From positions 16,325 to 80,324 of the forward strand of contig NZ_CANMUW010000017.1 in assembly GCF_947501225.1 (NCBI RefSeq): a stretch of DNA of 64,000 nucleotides, read 5' to 3'. This DNA is from an uncultured Shewanella sp. (GTDB taxonomy: Bacteria; Pseudomonadota; Gammaproteobacteria; Enterobacterales; Shewanellaceae). The notes below the pieces were generated by a model. It made no database searches. It saw only the letters and a list, made by a program, of their open reading frames with translations, and had not been told where the DNA came from. Shown here one piece after another: positions 53,118 through 62,792 of the stretch. How positions within the stretch are numbered: position 1 is the stretch's first letter; each line of letters begins with the position of its first letter. The translations under genes were made by a program, and so were the position numbers.

Positions 53118-53639
53118 ATGGCCATTGCAATTACACTTAATGAGTATCTGGACAACCACAATGTGCACTATGAAAATATAGGGCACCGCCAAACTCAAAC
53201 ATCATTAGATTCATCTCGTTCCGCTCATCTTCCCGCCGCCAGAGTCAGTAAAGCTGTGGTGCTACAAGATGATGATGGAGAGTATCTGATGGCTTCACTG
53301 CCCGCAAATAAGCGGCTGTCACTGCCCGAAGTCGGAAACCTTATGGGTAAAAATTATCACCTGGTTAGTGAACGTAAACTCAAGGAACTGTTTCCTGATT
53401 GTGCCAGGGGAGCGATACCTGCGATGGGGCGTGCTTATCATATGCCTATGTTGGTAGATGATAGCTTGCTGTCTGCAGAACCTGTCTATATCGAATCCGG
53501 CGATCATGAAAACTTATTGAAACTGAGTTCGCAAGATTATGCCAAGCTGGTTTCTAAAGTGCCTCATGGCAATATTCAGGGAGCTAACATGGGGGCACCA
53601 CGCCTGTGGGAGAGATCGAGTCGAGATAGGTGGTTATGA
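53118..53639 (+). CDS. YbaK/EbsC family aminoacyl-tRNA deacylase
   Basis: A 173-residue protein with a YbaK/ProX-like editing domain: HLPAARVSKAVVLQDDDGEYLMASLPANKRLSL in pieces contains the catalytic Lys context, followed by GAIPAMGRAYHMPMLVDD. Such proteins hydrolyse mischarged tRNA (for example Cys-tRNA-Pro), but the specific substrate cannot be told here. The ATG at 53118 has a very strong ribosome site (GAAGGAGGTG); the longer frame is rejected. Confidence 0.87.
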   Translation: MAIAITLNEYLDNHNVHYENIGHRQTQTSLDSSRSAHLPAARVSKAVVLQDDDGEYLMASLPANKRLSLPEVGNLMGKNYHLVSERKLKELFPDCARGAIPAMGRAYHMPMLVDDSLLSAEPVYIESGDHENLLKLSSQDYAKLVSKVPHGNIQGANMGAPRLWERSSRDRWL

Positions 53640-53660
53640 GTCGGGTAATAGTCAGCTAGT

Positions 53661-53689
53661 AAAAAGCCAGTGAACTCACTGGCTTTTTT
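53661..53689. terminator. Bidirectional terminator
   Basis: AGCCAGTGA/TCACTGGCT stem with five A before and T5-6 after, between the YbaK-like gene and the convergent rnt. Confidence 0.85.
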
Positions 53690-53741
53690 GTCTGTGCAAC
53701 TTATATAAGGCTCAATCACTCATATGAGCAGGTTTGCGCCA

Positions 53742-54413
53742 TCAGGCACCTTCATCATCGTTTGTCTCATCGGTATCGGGGGCGGCTAAAGGCCAGCCAC
53801 CTAATGCTTTCCAGCGGTTAACAATCAGACAGAATAACTCGGCGGTTCGCTCTGTATCGTAAAGTGCCGAATGAGCTTCATTATTGTCGAAGGGGATACC
53901 GGCCATTGCACAGGCTTTAGCAAGGACTGTATGTCCTATGGCTAAACCCGCCATGGTTGCCGTATCGAAGGTAGCAAAAGGATGGAAGGGGGTTCGCTTT
54001 AGTCCGTTACGTTCGATTGCTTGAGAAACGAAACCGTGATCGAATGCGGCGTTATGCGCTACGATTATACTTCGATGACAACCAGCGGCCTTCTGCGCTT
54101 TTTTGACCTCTTTAAAGATCTCTAAAAAAGCTTCTTTTTCACTGACAGCGCCTCGAAGCGGATTGCCGGGGTCGATGCCGTTGAAGGCGAGGGCTTCGGG
54201 TTCAAGGTTAGCCCCTTCGAAAGGTTCGATATGGTAGTGCAGTGTCTTGTCTAATCCGATTATACCTTCATCATCCATTTTCAATATGGAGACGGCGATT
54301 TCAAGCAACGCATCTGTTTGGGCATTGAAGCCGGCTGTCTCAACATCTATGACAACGGGAAAATAGCCTCGAAAACGGTGATTTAATTTATTGGCGTCGC
54401 AAATATCGCTCAT
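53742..54413 (-). CDS. rnt: Ribonuclease T
   Basis: 3'-to-5' exoribonuclease that trims tRNA and other stable RNA ends. The 223 residues carry the DEDD exonuclease motifs: [23 protein letters not shown] (Asp, Glu), [12 protein letters not shown] and [15 protein letters not shown] with the final His and Asp. Start MSDICDAN at 54413; the upstream frame has no ribosome site. rnt next to motY is the common order in Vibrio and Shewanella. Confidence 0.96.
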   Translation of the reverse strand: MSDICDANKLNHRFRGYFPVVIDVETAGFNAQTDALLEIAVSILKMDDEGIIGLDKTLHYHIEPFEGANLEPEALAFNGIDPGNPLRGAVSEKEAFLEIFKEVKKAQKAAGCHRSIIVAHNAAFDHGFVSQAIERNGLKRTPFHPFATFDTATMAGLAIGHTVLAKACAMAGIPFDNNEAHSALYDTERTAELFCLIVNRWKALGGWPLAAPDTDETNDDEGA

Positions 54414-54495
54414 TAAAGATGTCCAAATAGTTAGCAGGCCGCTATTATGCTGCAACTGGGTATTGCTGTCATGTTTGAATGTACATATTATGAGC

Positions 54496-54522
54496 TAAAG
54501 GTATAGAAAAATGTGCCGATAG
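54496..54522 (+). promoter_or_regulatory. Sigma-28 (FliA) flagellar promoter of motY
   Basis: TAAA (54496-54499), a 15-base spacer and GCCGATAG (54515-54522): seven of eight bases of the -10 consensus GCCGATAA with ideal spacing. It lies 33 bases before the motY ATG. Confidence 0.85.
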
Positions 54523-54555
54523 CATTAAGTAATAGAATTAATAAGAGTGCTTTAT

Positions 54556-55425
54556 ATGTGGCTTAGAGTATTGTCGGCGTTAACCTTATGCATGCCTTTA
54601 CTGGCTAGTGCTGAATTGCGCCATTATGTGGCCGATCTCGATCAGTCGCAATGGAAGCTCAGTGACAATACTCCGATCATATGCCGTCTTGAGCATGATA
54701 TCCCCTCCTATGGTAAAGCAGTATTTACCAGTATCGCGGGTAAAGATCATAACTTGAACTTCAGTCTTGATATGTGGGTTAAGCCTGATCAGGTTACCCA
54801 GGCCAAACTCATGAGTCTTGCCCCGTCCTGGCGCCCGGGGATCCTGTCGAAAGAGATCACTGAACTGAGTTACCAGAAATATTTCAGTGGCGAAGTACCG
54901 AGAAATGCAGCCTGGTCTATGTTAGCCGAGTTAGAGAGGGGGATGCAGCCTACCTTCTATTATGCTGACTGGTATAACCGATCCAATAAGATAGCGGTAG
55001 GCTTGTCTGCCGTGAACTTCAATCGAAAATATAGTGAATTTAAATCATGTTTAGCCGGCCTGTTGCCTTACAGTTTCGATGATATTGCTTTCACTGTTTT
55101 AACCTATGAGTTCGGTGGGGTTGAGTTAACCCGTTACGCTAAGGCGCAGATCGCTAAGATTCAGGAGTACCTTTCTTACGATCCGGAAGTTGAGCTGGTG
55201 TTGATCGATGCCTATACCGACAGCTATGGTGGCCGTTCTGTCAACCAGAAAGTATCTGAGGAGAGGGCCGATTCGGTTAAGCAGTTCTTTCTTTCTGCGG
55301 GGATAACTAAAGAGCGGATCCATACTATGGGTCATGGTGAGCGCCACCACGTCGCTTCAAATAGCACCATCGATGAGCGCTCCAGAAACAGGCGCGTTGT
55401 GATTAGGATTAGTAAACCTATGTGA
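54556..55425 (+). CDS. motY: Sodium-type flagellar motor protein MotY
   Basis: Periplasmic T-ring component that anchors the sodium-driven stator of the polar flagellum. The 289 residues have a signal peptide (about 1-20, ending LLASA), an N-terminal domain with LRHYVADLDQSQWKLSDNTPI in pieces typical of MotY, and a C-terminal OmpA-like peptidoglycan-binding domain (VELVLIDAYTDSYGGRSVNQKVSEERADSVKQFFLSAG in pieces; SRNRRVVI). The ATG at 54556 is preceded by a sigma-28 promoter; the GTG nine bases earlier is less likely. It indicates a sodium-driven polar flagellum. Confidence 0.95.
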   Translation: MWLRVLSALTLCMPLLASAELRHYVADLDQSQWKLSDNTPIICRLEHDIPSYGKAVFTSIAGKDHNLNFSLDMWVKPDQVTQAKLMSLAPSWRPGILSKEITELSYQKYFSGEVPRNAAWSMLAELERGMQPTFYYADWYNRSNKIAVGLSAVNFNRKYSEFKSCLAGLLPYSFDDIAFTVLTYEFGGVELTRYAKAQIAKIQEYLSYDPEVELVLIDAYTDSYGGRSVNQKVSEERADSVKQFFLSAGITKERIHTMGHGERHHVASNSTIDERSRNRRVVIRISKPM

Positions 55426-55483
55426 TGCTCTGTCGGGAAAGTTCCCAGGATAATACCATCTGAACAGATGAGTAACCGATTAT

Positions 55484-55508
55484 GCCCAGCCTGAGAGCTG
55501 GGCTTTTT
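55484..55508 (+). terminator. motY terminator
   Basis: GCCCAGC/GCTGGGC stem and five T, 59 bases after the motY stop codon. Confidence 0.85.
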
Positions 55509-55560
55509 ATTAGCGTGGCTAACCGATACCAGCCGGAGCAAATAGTCACATATTTAAGAC

Positions 55561-55727
55561 AAAAAAAAGCCCACTTAATCATTTAAGTGGGCTGCAAAAT
55601 GTGCATTGCAATCAACAAATTGAAGGAAGGAAGTCAAGCATAAGAACCAGGGATTAAATTCACGTGTCAGACACGGGAATTAAGAGTTCTTGTTTCCATA
55701 TCTGCAGTGCAGACACTTCCTGAAAAC
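55561..55727 (-). ncRNA. Candidate structured small RNA (about 167 nt)
   Basis: Minus-strand transcription unit without an ORF: a promoter at 55735-55763, a predicted 5' end near 55727 and a terminator at 55568-55593 with T8. Nested pairing is clear: outer stem 55715-55720 with 55629-55634 (ACTTCC/GGAAGT as read on plus), inside it a hairpin at 55701-55713 (TCTGCA-G-TGCAGA) and a long arm from 55686-55691/55642-55647 through 55677-55683/55654-55661 to CGTGTC/GACACG at 55663-55675. I do not recognise a known RNA family. It converges on the motY transcript. Confidence 0.55.
55568..55593 (-). terminator. Terminator of the candidate sRNA
   Basis: Perfect 11-bp stem AGCCCACTTAA/TTAAGTGGGCT with a four-base loop; 55561-55568 gives eight T on the minus strand. 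Confidence 0.85.
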
Positions 55728-55734
55728 GAGATGG

Positions 55735-55763
55735 ATTATAGAGTCAGCCTGTTAAACTAACAA
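55735..55763 (-). promoter_or_regulatory. Sigma-70 promoter of the candidate sRNA
   Basis: Minus strand TTGTTA (55763-55758), a 17-base spacer and a perfect TATAAT (55740-55735). Confidence 0.6.
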
Positions 55764-56065
55764 ACTAGAAAAATTATAATGCGGCATTAGTTTTTCTTAT
55801 TTGGGCTTGTGTGATCTAGATAGATAAATTCAGTTATGCAGCCACTTTGCGCGTGTTTAAGCAGATTTGATGCATAATTTAACGCTTCAAATAATTAATC
55901 TATGTTACAGATATATTAACCCGGGTTTGATACCAATGATTTGAAGAAAAATTTTCTTTCATTGCCATCATTTTTTTTACTTGTATAGTACTCCGTTAAA
56001 TGAGGTTTTCCCTCCAATAATAACTAAAGCTAAATTTGAATCATTTCAGCATCAGGAAGGCAACG
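55764..56065. other. Intergenic upstream of the prolyl oligopeptidase gene
   Basis: AT-rich stretch of 300 bases without a supportable gene. It contains ATACCAAT (55929), a fragment shared with the 9.3 and 47.86 kb repeats, but no clear promoter. Confidence 0.3.
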
Positions 56066-58216
56066 ATGGTATTTAGATCAATACTAAAAAAACAACACCT
56101 CTTAATCGCAGGAATCGGTATCGCTTTGATGGGGTGCCAGGCAACCACTTCGGAAGATGCGCCTGCTTCACCCCAGATAACTAAACCTCCGGTCACGGTA
56201 GAGACGATACACGGCGTGCAGGTATCGGATCCATATCGTTATCTCGAAGTTGACTCTCCGGAAACGACCAGCTGGGTAAAGGCGCAGCAGGCGAAAGGGC
56301 ATGAGTATCTGGCAGGAATTGAAAACAAACAAGCGATTGTCGATCGCATCACCGGACTCTGGAATTATGAAAAGGTCTCGGCTCCATTTGAGCATGGTGA
56401 TAACACCTTTTACTACCGAAATGATGGCCTGCAAGCTCAGTCGGTCCTGTTCGTAAAGGGGAGCGATGGCAAGGAGAAGGTGCTGCTTGACCCCAATACA
56501 CTATCCAATGACGGAACGGTAGCCTTATCAGGGGTATCAGTGAGTGATGATGGCAATACGCTTGCTTACGGGGTCTCTAAGTCCGGTTCTGACTGGCAGC
56601 AGTGGCACTTTGTCGATATAGCAACAGGAGCTAAACTCAGCGATGAGCTTAATTGGATAAAGTTCTCGAGCGCCGTTTGGAATAAAGATAATAGCGGAGT
56701 CTACTACTCTCGTTATGATGCTCCAGAGGGGGGGAATGCACTGGCAGATGTTAACTATAACCAGAAGGTCTATTTTCATCAGTTAGGCACAGACCAAGGT
56801 CAGGATAAACTGATCTATGAGCGCCCGCAGAATAAAGACTGGGGATTTGCAGCCGATGTTTCTGAGGCCGGCGACTATCTGCTAATTTCTGTTTGGCAGG
56901 GTACTGATAGCAGAAATCGCTTCTTCTATAAGTCTCTGGATGGACAGTCAGATGTGGTTGAGTTGATTATCGATCTGGAAGCTGAATACAGTTTTCTAGG
57001 TAACGACAAGTCGATATTTTACTTCAAGACAGATCTCGATGCGCCCAATGGAAAAGTGATTGCCATCGATGTGAATAACAGTGACAAGGCTAACTGGCAA
57101 ACGATTATTCCGGAATCCAGCGACCCTATAAGCAGCATAAAGATTATTAATGATCACTTGGTGGTCAGCTACCTGCATGATGTATTGGGTAAACTCTCCA
57201 TATTCAGCCTGAGTGGCGATAAGAGACAGGATGTCACCCTGCCTGGTAAAGGAAAGGTTGCCGGCCCTTACGGTAAGCGAAGTAAAGATTATTTCTATTA
57301 TGTCTTTAACAGCTATGTACAGCCTAAGACGACCTATAAGTTTGATTTTAAGACGGGGACCTCGTCTCTGTATGCCGAGCCAAAAGTCTCCTTTAACCCT
57401 GATGACTATGTATCGGAGCAGGTGTTTTATACCAGCAAGGATGGCACGCGCGTGCCTATGATGATCTCATATAAGAAGGGGCTAAAGAAAACCGGTGATA
57501 ATCCAACCTTGCTGTATGCCTATGGTGGTTTTTCTATCTCTTTGACGCCACGATTTAGTCCTGCAAATATCGCCTGGATGGATCTCGGTGGTATTTATGC
57601 GGTACCAAACTTAAGAGGTGGTGCTGAATACGGAGAAAGCTGGCATCAGGCGGGAATGTTGGATAAGAAACAGAACGTATTCGATGATTATTATGCCGCT
57701 GCCGAATATCTGATAGAGCATAACTACACTAATACCAGCAAATTAGGGGCTTATGGCCGAAGCAATGGTGGTTTGTTGATGGGGGCTACATTGACTCAAC
57801 GTCCGGATTTGTTTGCTGCTGTTCTGCCTGCGGTTGGCGTACTCGATATGCTTCGTTTCCACAAATTTACTATTGGTTGGGCCTGGACCAGCGAATATGG
57901 CAGTGCAGATGTTGCTGAGCAATTTCCGGCGCTGATGGCATATTCTCCCTACCATAATGTTAGTGAAAGAGCCTATCCCGCGACTATGGTCATGACGGCC
58001 GACCATGACGACAGGGTCGTGCCACTGCACAGCTTTAAGTTTGGAGCCATGGTGCAGGCTAAGCAGAAGGGCGATGAGCCAATTATCATGCGTATCGAGT
58101 CTAAGGCCGGTCATGGTGCGGGTAAACCAACAGCCATGAAGATAGATGAGTTTGCCGATATCTATAGTTTTCTTTTCGATAGTTTTGGCTTGAAAATACC
58201 GGCAAAAATTCAGTAA
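56066..58216 (+). CDS. Prolyl oligopeptidase family serine peptidase (lipoprotein)
   Basis: A 716-residue exported peptidase cleaving after proline in short peptides. The signal ends in a lipobox (ALMGCQ), so it should be lipid-anchored. The N-terminal beta-propeller (about 60-420) is followed by an alpha/beta hydrolase domain with the catalytic Ser in GAYGRSNGGLLMG, Asp in TADHDDRVVP and His in AGHGAGKP. The ATG at 56066 has AGGAAGG upstream; the earlier TTG would spoil the signal peptide. Single gene with terminator. Confidence 0.93.
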   Translation: MVFRSILKKQHLLIAGIGIALMGCQATTSEDAPASPQITKPPVTVETIHGVQVSDPYRYLEVDSPETTSWVKAQQAKGHEYLAGIENKQAIVDRITGLWNYEKVSAPFEHGDNTFYYRNDGLQAQSVLFVKGSDGKEKVLLDPNTLSNDGTVALSGVSVSDDGNTLAYGVSKSGSDWQQWHFVDIATGAKLSDELNWIKFSSAVWNKDNSGVYYSRYDAPEGGNALADVNYNQKVYFHQLGTDQGQDKLIYERPQNKDWGFAADVSEAGDYLLISVWQGTDSRNRFFYKSLDGQSDVVELIIDLEAEYSFLGNDKSIFYFKTDLDAPNGKVIAIDVNNSDKANWQTIIPESSDPISSIKIINDHLVVSYLHDVLGKLSIFSLSGDKRQDVTLPGKGKVAGPYGKRSKDYFYYVFNSYVQPKTTYKFDFKTGTSSLYAEPKVSFNPDDYVSEQVFYTSKDGTRVPMMISYKKGLKKTGDNPTLLYAYGGFSISLTPRFSPANIAWMDLGGIYAVPNLRGGAEYGESWHQAGMLDKKQNVFDDYYAAAEYLIEHNYTNTSKLGAYGRSNGGLLMGATLTQRPDLFAAVLPAVGVLDMLRFHKFTIGWAWTSEYGSADVAEQFPALMAYSPYHNVSERAYPATMVMTADHDDRVVPLHSFKFGAMVQAKQKGDEPIIMRIESKAGHGAGKPTAMKIDEFADIYSFLFDSFGLKIPAKIQ

Positions 58217-58243
58217 CCGACATTAAAAAATAAAGACAGTTAA

Positions 58244-58270
58244 AAAGAGGAGCAATGGCTCCTCTTTTTT
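58244..58270 (+). terminator. Prolyl oligopeptidase terminator
   Basis: AGAGGAGC/GCTCCTCT stem with an AATG loop and six T. Confidence 0.85.
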
Positions 58271-58385
58271 ATGAACAAAAATTTACGAAGATAGTGATCC
58301 TGTCCGGCTGAGAAGCATTCACAATTTCATTTGGGCTAGGTATAGTAGCCCTCTGTTTTAAATCATTGATTGGCAATTAAGACCC

Positions 58386-58784
58386 ATGTTTCGTTGGCCT
58401 ATTTCAGTTTACTACGAAGATACCGATGCTGGTGGTGTTGTATATCACTCAAATTATCTTAACTTTTTTGAACGAGCCAGGACCGAATGGCTGAAAGATA
58501 TTGGGGTGAAGCAGACCACACTGTTAGCAGAGGATATTGCGTTTGTCGTTAAAAAGGCCGAACTGGATTTTTGCAGACCAGCTAAGTTTGAGCAGGACCT
58601 TATTGTCGAAACTGTTGTCACAGAGATTAAGAAAGTGTCTTTGATGTTTCATCAACGGTTAGTTGATGAGCAGGGCGTCATATATTGTGAGGGTAAGATC
58701 TTAGTTGCCTGTATCACTTTATCTCGTATGAGACCGCGTGCCATTCCCCAAAATATTGCTCAGGAGTTTAAAGGTGGAAGCTGA
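58386..58784 (+). CDS. ybgC: Acyl-CoA thioesterase of the Tol-Pal operon
   Basis: A hotdog-fold thioesterase of 132 residues, first gene of the Tol-Pal operon. The catalytic block [28 protein letters not shown] in pieces carries the Asp of the 4-hydroxybenzoyl-CoA thioesterase type. It hydrolyses short acyl-CoA or acyl-ACP esters and is linked to phospholipid metabolism. It overlaps the tolQ start by 11 bases. Confidence 0.95.
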   Translation: MFRWPISVYYEDTDAGGVVYHSNYLNFFERARTEWLKDIGVKQTTLLAEDIAFVVKKAELDFCRPAKFEQDLIVETVVTEIKKVSLMFHQRLVDEQGVIYCEGKILVACITLSRMRPRAIPQNIAQEFKGGS

Positions 58785-59463
58785 TATTTCGTTTATTGGA
58801 TTATTTTTACAAGCCAGTTTGTTGGTCAAGTTTGTGATGTTAACCTTACTGAGTTTGTCAGTGATCTCATGGGCTGTGATTATTCAGCGTCGTCGCCTGT
58901 TAACATCGGCGAAGCAAAGCTCCATTAAGTTTGAAGATAGGTTTTGGTCCGGTGTGGATCTTAACAAGTTATATAAGGAGATCTCCGCCAGGCAAGATGG
59001 TAATGAAGGCTTGGAAGCACTGTTTCACTCCGGGTTTAAGGAGTATGCCAGATTAAGTAAGTTAAATGGCAAAGTGCCGGCCGCGGTTATGGATGGAAGT
59101 TATCGTGCCATGAGGGTCTCACTTTCCAGAGAGATGGAGAAGCTGGAAACACATCTGCCTCTGCTGGCTACAATAGGCTCTACGAGCCCTTACATCGGCC
59201 TATTTGGTACGGTATGGGGGATCATGAACTCTTTTATTGCCCTCGGCGCCGTAGAAAATGCAACTTTGGCTATGGTGGCTCCGGGTATTGCAGAGGCACT
59301 GATTGCTACAGCTATGGGTCTGTTCGCAGCAATTCCAGCCGTTATTGCCTATAACCGCTTTACGACTCAGGTAGACACCATAGAGATGTCTTATGCAAAC
59401 TTCATGGAGGAGTTTTCAAGTATTTTACATCGCCAAGCGTATAGCGAAAAGGATGAAGGCTAA
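58774..59463 (+). CDS. tolQ: Tol-Pal system proton channel subunit TolQ
   Basis: Inner-membrane stator protein that uses the proton motive force to drive TolA. The 229 residues have three membrane helices (about 12-35, 130-155 and 170-190), with the conserved [23 protein letters not shown] in pieces and [24 protein letters not shown] blocks. The GTG start at 58774 has CAGGAG seven bases upstream and gives the normal N-terminus; the longer frame lies inside ybgC. The last base of its stop codon overlaps the tolR ATG. Confidence 0.96.
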   Translation: MEADISFIGLFLQASLLVKFVMLTLLSLSVISWAVIIQRRRLLTSAKQSSIKFEDRFWSGVDLNKLYKEISARQDGNEGLEALFHSGFKEYARLSKLNGKVPAAVMDGSYRAMRVSLSREMEKLETHLPLLATIGSTSPYIGLFGTVWGIMNSFIALGAVENATLAMVAPGIAEALIATAMGLFAAIPAVIAYNRFTTQVDTIEMSYANFMEEFSSILHRQAYSEKDEG

Positions 59464-59897
59464 TGCAGCAGGGTTTTCAGCGAAAGCGCCGGCGCCCGGT
59501 GGCCGAGATCAACGTGGTGCCATATATCGATGTGATGTTGGTACTGCTGATCATTTTCATGGTAACGGCTCCAATAGTGACACAAGGAGTTAAGGTCGAT
59601 CTGCCTCAAGCCGCCTCTGAATCTCTACCTGCTGACAGTAAGCCGCCTGTTGTGGCATCTATCGATGCCGACGGGGATTATTATCTGGATGTAGGAAGTT
59701 CCAGTGATCGACAAACACTCGATCTGGAGGAGATTGCAATTAGGGTGGGAGCCATTATTCAGTTAGAGCCGGAGCGTCCGGTTGTCGTTAAAGCCGATAG
59801 AGCCATAGCTTATGAGAAGGTTATACAGCTTATGGTGACATTACAGGGTGCTGGTGTACCTTCGGTGGGCTTGATGACAGACACACCCGAGGAGTAG
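59463..59897 (+). CDS. tolR: Tol-Pal system protein TolR
   Basis: Partner of TolQ in the energising complex; 144 residues with a single N-terminal helix. The helix segment (about 17-40) holds the proton-conducting Asp in VPYIDVMLVLLIIFMVTAPIVTQG (pieces), and the periplasmic domain follows (VDLPQAASESLPAD, VVVKADRAIAYEKVIQLM). It overlaps tolQ by one base and precedes tolA by three bases. Confidence 0.96.
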   Translation: MQQGFQRKRRRPVAEINVVPYIDVMLVLLIIFMVTAPIVTQGVKVDLPQAASESLPADSKPPVVASIDADGDYYLDVGSSSDRQTLDLEEIAIRVGAIIQLEPERPVVVKADRAIAYEKVIQLMVTLQGAGVPSVGLMTDTPEE

Positions 59898-59900
59898 CCG

Positions 59901-60860
59901 GTGGCAGATAAAGCAAGCATAACCCTACCTTTGGCGATCTCTGCCGGCATTCATGTCGGCGTATTAGTCATTCTCGCCCTGGGGGTCGACTTTTCTGAGC
60001 CTCCAAAGCCTCAACCTCAGGCGAGTGCGCCTGCTGTACAGGCTGTAGTGGTCGATCAGCAGAAGGTCGCTCAGCATGTTGAGAAGCTGAAGGCGGAAAA
60101 AAGAGAGGCCGAGCGTAAAGAGAAAGCAAGGCAAGATGAGCTGGAGCGTAAGGCAAAACAGGCTCGTCAGGAGAGAGAGCGTGAGCAGGCTCGTATTAAG
60201 AAACTTGAACGAGAGCGAAAACAGAAAGAGATCGAAAGAAAAAATGCTGCCGATGCCGCCAAGGCTGCTCAACTAAAAGAGAAGCAGGCCAAAGAGAAAG
60301 CAGAAAAGGCTGAAGCAGCCCGTAAACAAAAAGAGAAAGAGCGTAAAGCCGCTGAGGAAGCCGCTAAAAAAGCTGCCGAAAAGCGAAAGCAGGAAGAGGC
60401 AGCTGCGAAAAAAGCCGCCGATGAGCGTAAGCGTAAGGAGGAGGCTGAGCGTAAACGTAAGGCTGAAGCTGAGCGCAAGCGTAAAGAGGAGGAGCGAGCA
60501 CGTCAGCAGCAAGAGCAGATGATGCAAGATGCGTTAGCTGCGGAGCAAGCTGCGCTGTCGCAGACTCGAAATAAGCAGGTGATGAGCGAAGTTCAGCGTT
60601 ATACCAGCATGATAAGGGCCACTATTCAACGAAACCTGGTTGTCGATGAGTCGATGAGAGGGAAGAGTTGCCGAATTTTTATTCGATTAGCGAATGATGG
60701 ATTTGTGACGGCGAATAAAATATTGTCAGGTGATCCAGTCGTGTGCAGAGCGACTAAGACGGCGATAAATAAAGCCGGTCGTTTGCCTGTTTCGCCTGAG
60801 CCGGACGTATATAACAAATTAAAAGAGATCAACTTAACCGTTCAACCCGAATTTAATTAA
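59901..60860 (+). CDS. tolA: Tol-Pal system protein TolA
   Basis: Spans the periplasm and links the inner-membrane motor to Pal and TolB. The 319 residues have an N-terminal membrane helix (about 9-28), a very long Lys/Glu/Ala-rich helical rod (about 55-215) with repeats such as [12 protein letters not shown] and [13 protein letters not shown], and a C-terminal domain III (about 230-319: [30 protein letters not shown]). GTG start. The rod repeats cause many shadow frames on the opposite strand. Confidence 0.95.
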   Translation: MADKASITLPLAISAGIHVGVLVILALGVDFSEPPKPQPQASAPAVQAVVVDQQKVAQHVEKLKAEKREAERKEKARQDELERKAKQARQEREREQARIKKLERERKQKEIERKNAADAAKAAQLKEKQAKEKAEKAEAARKQKEKERKAAEEAAKKAAEKRKQEEAAAKKAADERKRKEEAERKRKAEAERKRKEEERARQQQEQMMQDALAAEQAALSQTRNKQVMSEVQRYTSMIRATIQRNLVVDESMRGKSCRIFIRLANDGFVTANKILSGDPVVCRATKTAINKAGRLPVSPEPDVYNKLKEINLTVQPEFN

Positions 60861-60870
60861 AAGGAGTCAT

Positions 60871-62199
60871 ATGAAGACTTTGGGGAAATGGCTTTTTCTA
60901 GGGCTGGTTGTTTTAAGCTCACCTGTAAGAGCAGCATTGGATATTGTGATAACCGAAGGTGTCGATGCGGCCAGACCCATCGCAGTAGTGCCTTTTGTGT
61001 GGCAGGGGCAGGGGCCCGTACCACAGCAGATTTCTGATGTTATCATGTCTGATCTGACTCGAAGTGGTACGTTTAAAACTCTGGATGAGTTAAGCCTGCC
61101 TCAACGCAATATCAGTGCTATTAGCCAATTTAAGGCTAAAGAGTGGTCGAACGTTGGGGCTGAAGCTGTAGTTATGGGGGCGGTCAAGCCCTATGGCACA
61201 GATAAATATTTAGTGAGTTTCGATCTTGTCGATCTCGTTAAGACTCAAATGCAGTCAGGAACGGGTCCTCAATCTAAAGAGGAACTGTTGATTGATAGTC
61301 GTGAGACCGTCATCTCTGCAGCTCAGTTCAGACAATATGGTCACCGTATCAGTGATATTATCTATGAAAAGTTAACGGGTATCCGTGGTGCGTTCCTGAC
61401 CCGGATTGCCTACGTTGTCGTAAAACATGGTGAAAAGTCACCGTATCAGTTGATGATCTCCGATTATGACGGGCATAATGAGCAGATGCTGTTACGTTCT
61501 CCTGAGCCACTGATGTCACCATCATGGTCACCCGATGGACGACAGCTTGCTTATGTGAGTTTTGAAAACAAGAAAGCGGAAGTATTTGTTCAAGACATTT
61601 ATACGCAATCTCGTAGTAAAATCACCAGCTTCGATGGAATTAACGGTGCTCCGGTTTTTTCTCCTGATGGAAAAAAATTAGCTTTGACTCTATCTAAGGA
61701 TGGTCAGCCAGAGATCTATGTTGTCGATATCAATACTAAGGCGTTGAAGCGGGTCACTAATCATTATGCAATTGATACAGAGGCATCATGGTTCCCTGAC
61801 GGTAAGTCTTTATTATTTACTTCCGAGCGTGGAGGTCGCCCTCAGATATATAAGGTGACGTTAGCTTCCGGCAAGGTACAAAGGATGACGTTTGAGGGGG
61901 AGTGGAACTTAGGTGGCTCAATCTCACCCGATGGTCGCAGCATGATATTTGTGAATAGAACCAATGGTAAATTCAATATTGCCAGGATGGATCTTGAAAC
62001 TCGCTTCATGCAGGTATTGACATCGACGCGCCTGGATGAATCTCCAAGTGTGGCACCTAACGGAACTATGGTGATCTATGGAACAACCTATCAAGGTAAA
62101 CAAGTTTTAGCGGCGGTTTCAACGGATGGACGCTTTAAAGCCCGCCTACCGACGGGTCAAGGGGAGGTAAAATCACCTTCTTGGTCACCTTTTCTCTAA
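60871..62199 (+). CDS. tolB: Tol-Pal system beta-propeller protein TolB
   Basis: Periplasmic protein of 442 residues that binds Pal and TolA. It has a signal peptide (ending PVRAA), an N-terminal alpha/beta domain (about 25-165) and a six-bladed beta-propeller (about 175-440), visible as repeated [41 protein letters not shown] and [20 protein letters not shown] precedes the ATG by six bases. Confidence 0.97.
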   Translation: MKTLGKWLFLGLVVLSSPVRAALDIVITEGVDAARPIAVVPFVWQGQGPVPQQISDVIMSDLTRSGTFKTLDELSLPQRNISAISQFKAKEWSNVGAEAVVMGAVKPYGTDKYLVSFDLVDLVKTQMQSGTGPQSKEELLIDSRETVISAAQFRQYGHRISDIIYEKLTGIRGAFLTRIAYVVVKHGEKSPYQLMISDYDGHNEQMLLRSPEPLMSPSWSPDGRQLAYVSFENKKAEVFVQDIYTQSRSKITSFDGINGAPVFSPDGKKLALTLSKDGQPEIYVVDINTKALKRVTNHYAIDTEASWFPDGKSLLFTSERGGRPQIYKVTLASGKVQRMTFEGEWNLGGSISPDGRSMIFVNRTNGKFNIARMDLETRFMQVLTSTRLDESPSVAPNGTMVIYGTTYQGKQVLAAVSTDGRFKARLPTGQGEVKSPSWSPFL

Positions 62200-62232
62200 T
62201 ATATTAACGATAAAGAATAATAAGGATTAAAA

Positions 62233-62772
62233 ATGGATCTCAATAAGCTGTGTAAAGCTATGCTGGTTGCTCTTCCTATCATGGCTATCAGCGCATGTAG
62301 CTCAACTTCAGAGTCGGATACAGACTCTTCCAGTTCGACTTCAGGCTCCGGAAGCGAAATCTCTACCGGTAGCGGTGTTGAAACCGGCGGTGTTGCACCA
62401 GTCCTTACTCCGGAAGAGCAGCAACGCTTGAAGTATCAAGAGTTGCGTAAGGAGCACATTATCTATTTTGATTTCGACCGTAGCTCTGTGTCTATGCAGT
62501 TCGCCGAAATACTGCAGGCCCACGGGAACTATCTGGTAGAACATCCGAATGTCCGTTTGATGATTGAAGGACACGCTGATGAACGCGGTACACCTGAGTA
62601 CAACATCGCATTGGGCGAGAGACGTGCTAAGGCGGTTGCTAAATACCTACAAGGGATGGGTGTATTACCAAGCCAGATGAGCATAGTGAGCTATGGTGAA
62701 GAGAAGCCTCTCGATATGTCTCGTACTGATGAAGGTTTTGCAATAAACCGAAGAGCAGTTCTAGTTTATTAA
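62233..62772 (+). CDS. pal: Peptidoglycan-associated lipoprotein Pal
   Basis: Outer-membrane lipoprotein of 179 residues that binds peptidoglycan and helps constrict the outer membrane during division. The lipobox is AISACS (Cys at about 22), a Ser/Gly-rich linker follows, and an OmpA-like domain covers residues 75-179, with YFDFDRSSVSMQF, EGHADERGTPEYNIALGERRAKAV and GEEKPLD. The last gene but one of the operon. Confidence 0.97.
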   Translation: MDLNKLCKAMLVALPIMAISACSSTSESDTDSSSSTSGSGSEISTGSGVETGGVAPVLTPEEQQRLKYQELRKEHIIYFDFDRSSVSMQFAEILQAHGNYLVEHPNVRLMIEGHADERGTPEYNIALGERRAKAVAKYLQGMGVLPSQMSIVSYGEEKPLDMSRTDEGFAINRRAVLVY

Positions 62773-62792
62773 TTTAGTTGGTGAAGGTGTTT

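Noticed and set aside
59964-60527. Long open frames on the minus strand across tolA
   Set aside because: They are shadows of the Lys/Glu/Ala-rich repeat of TolA and have leucine/serine-rich low-complexity products.
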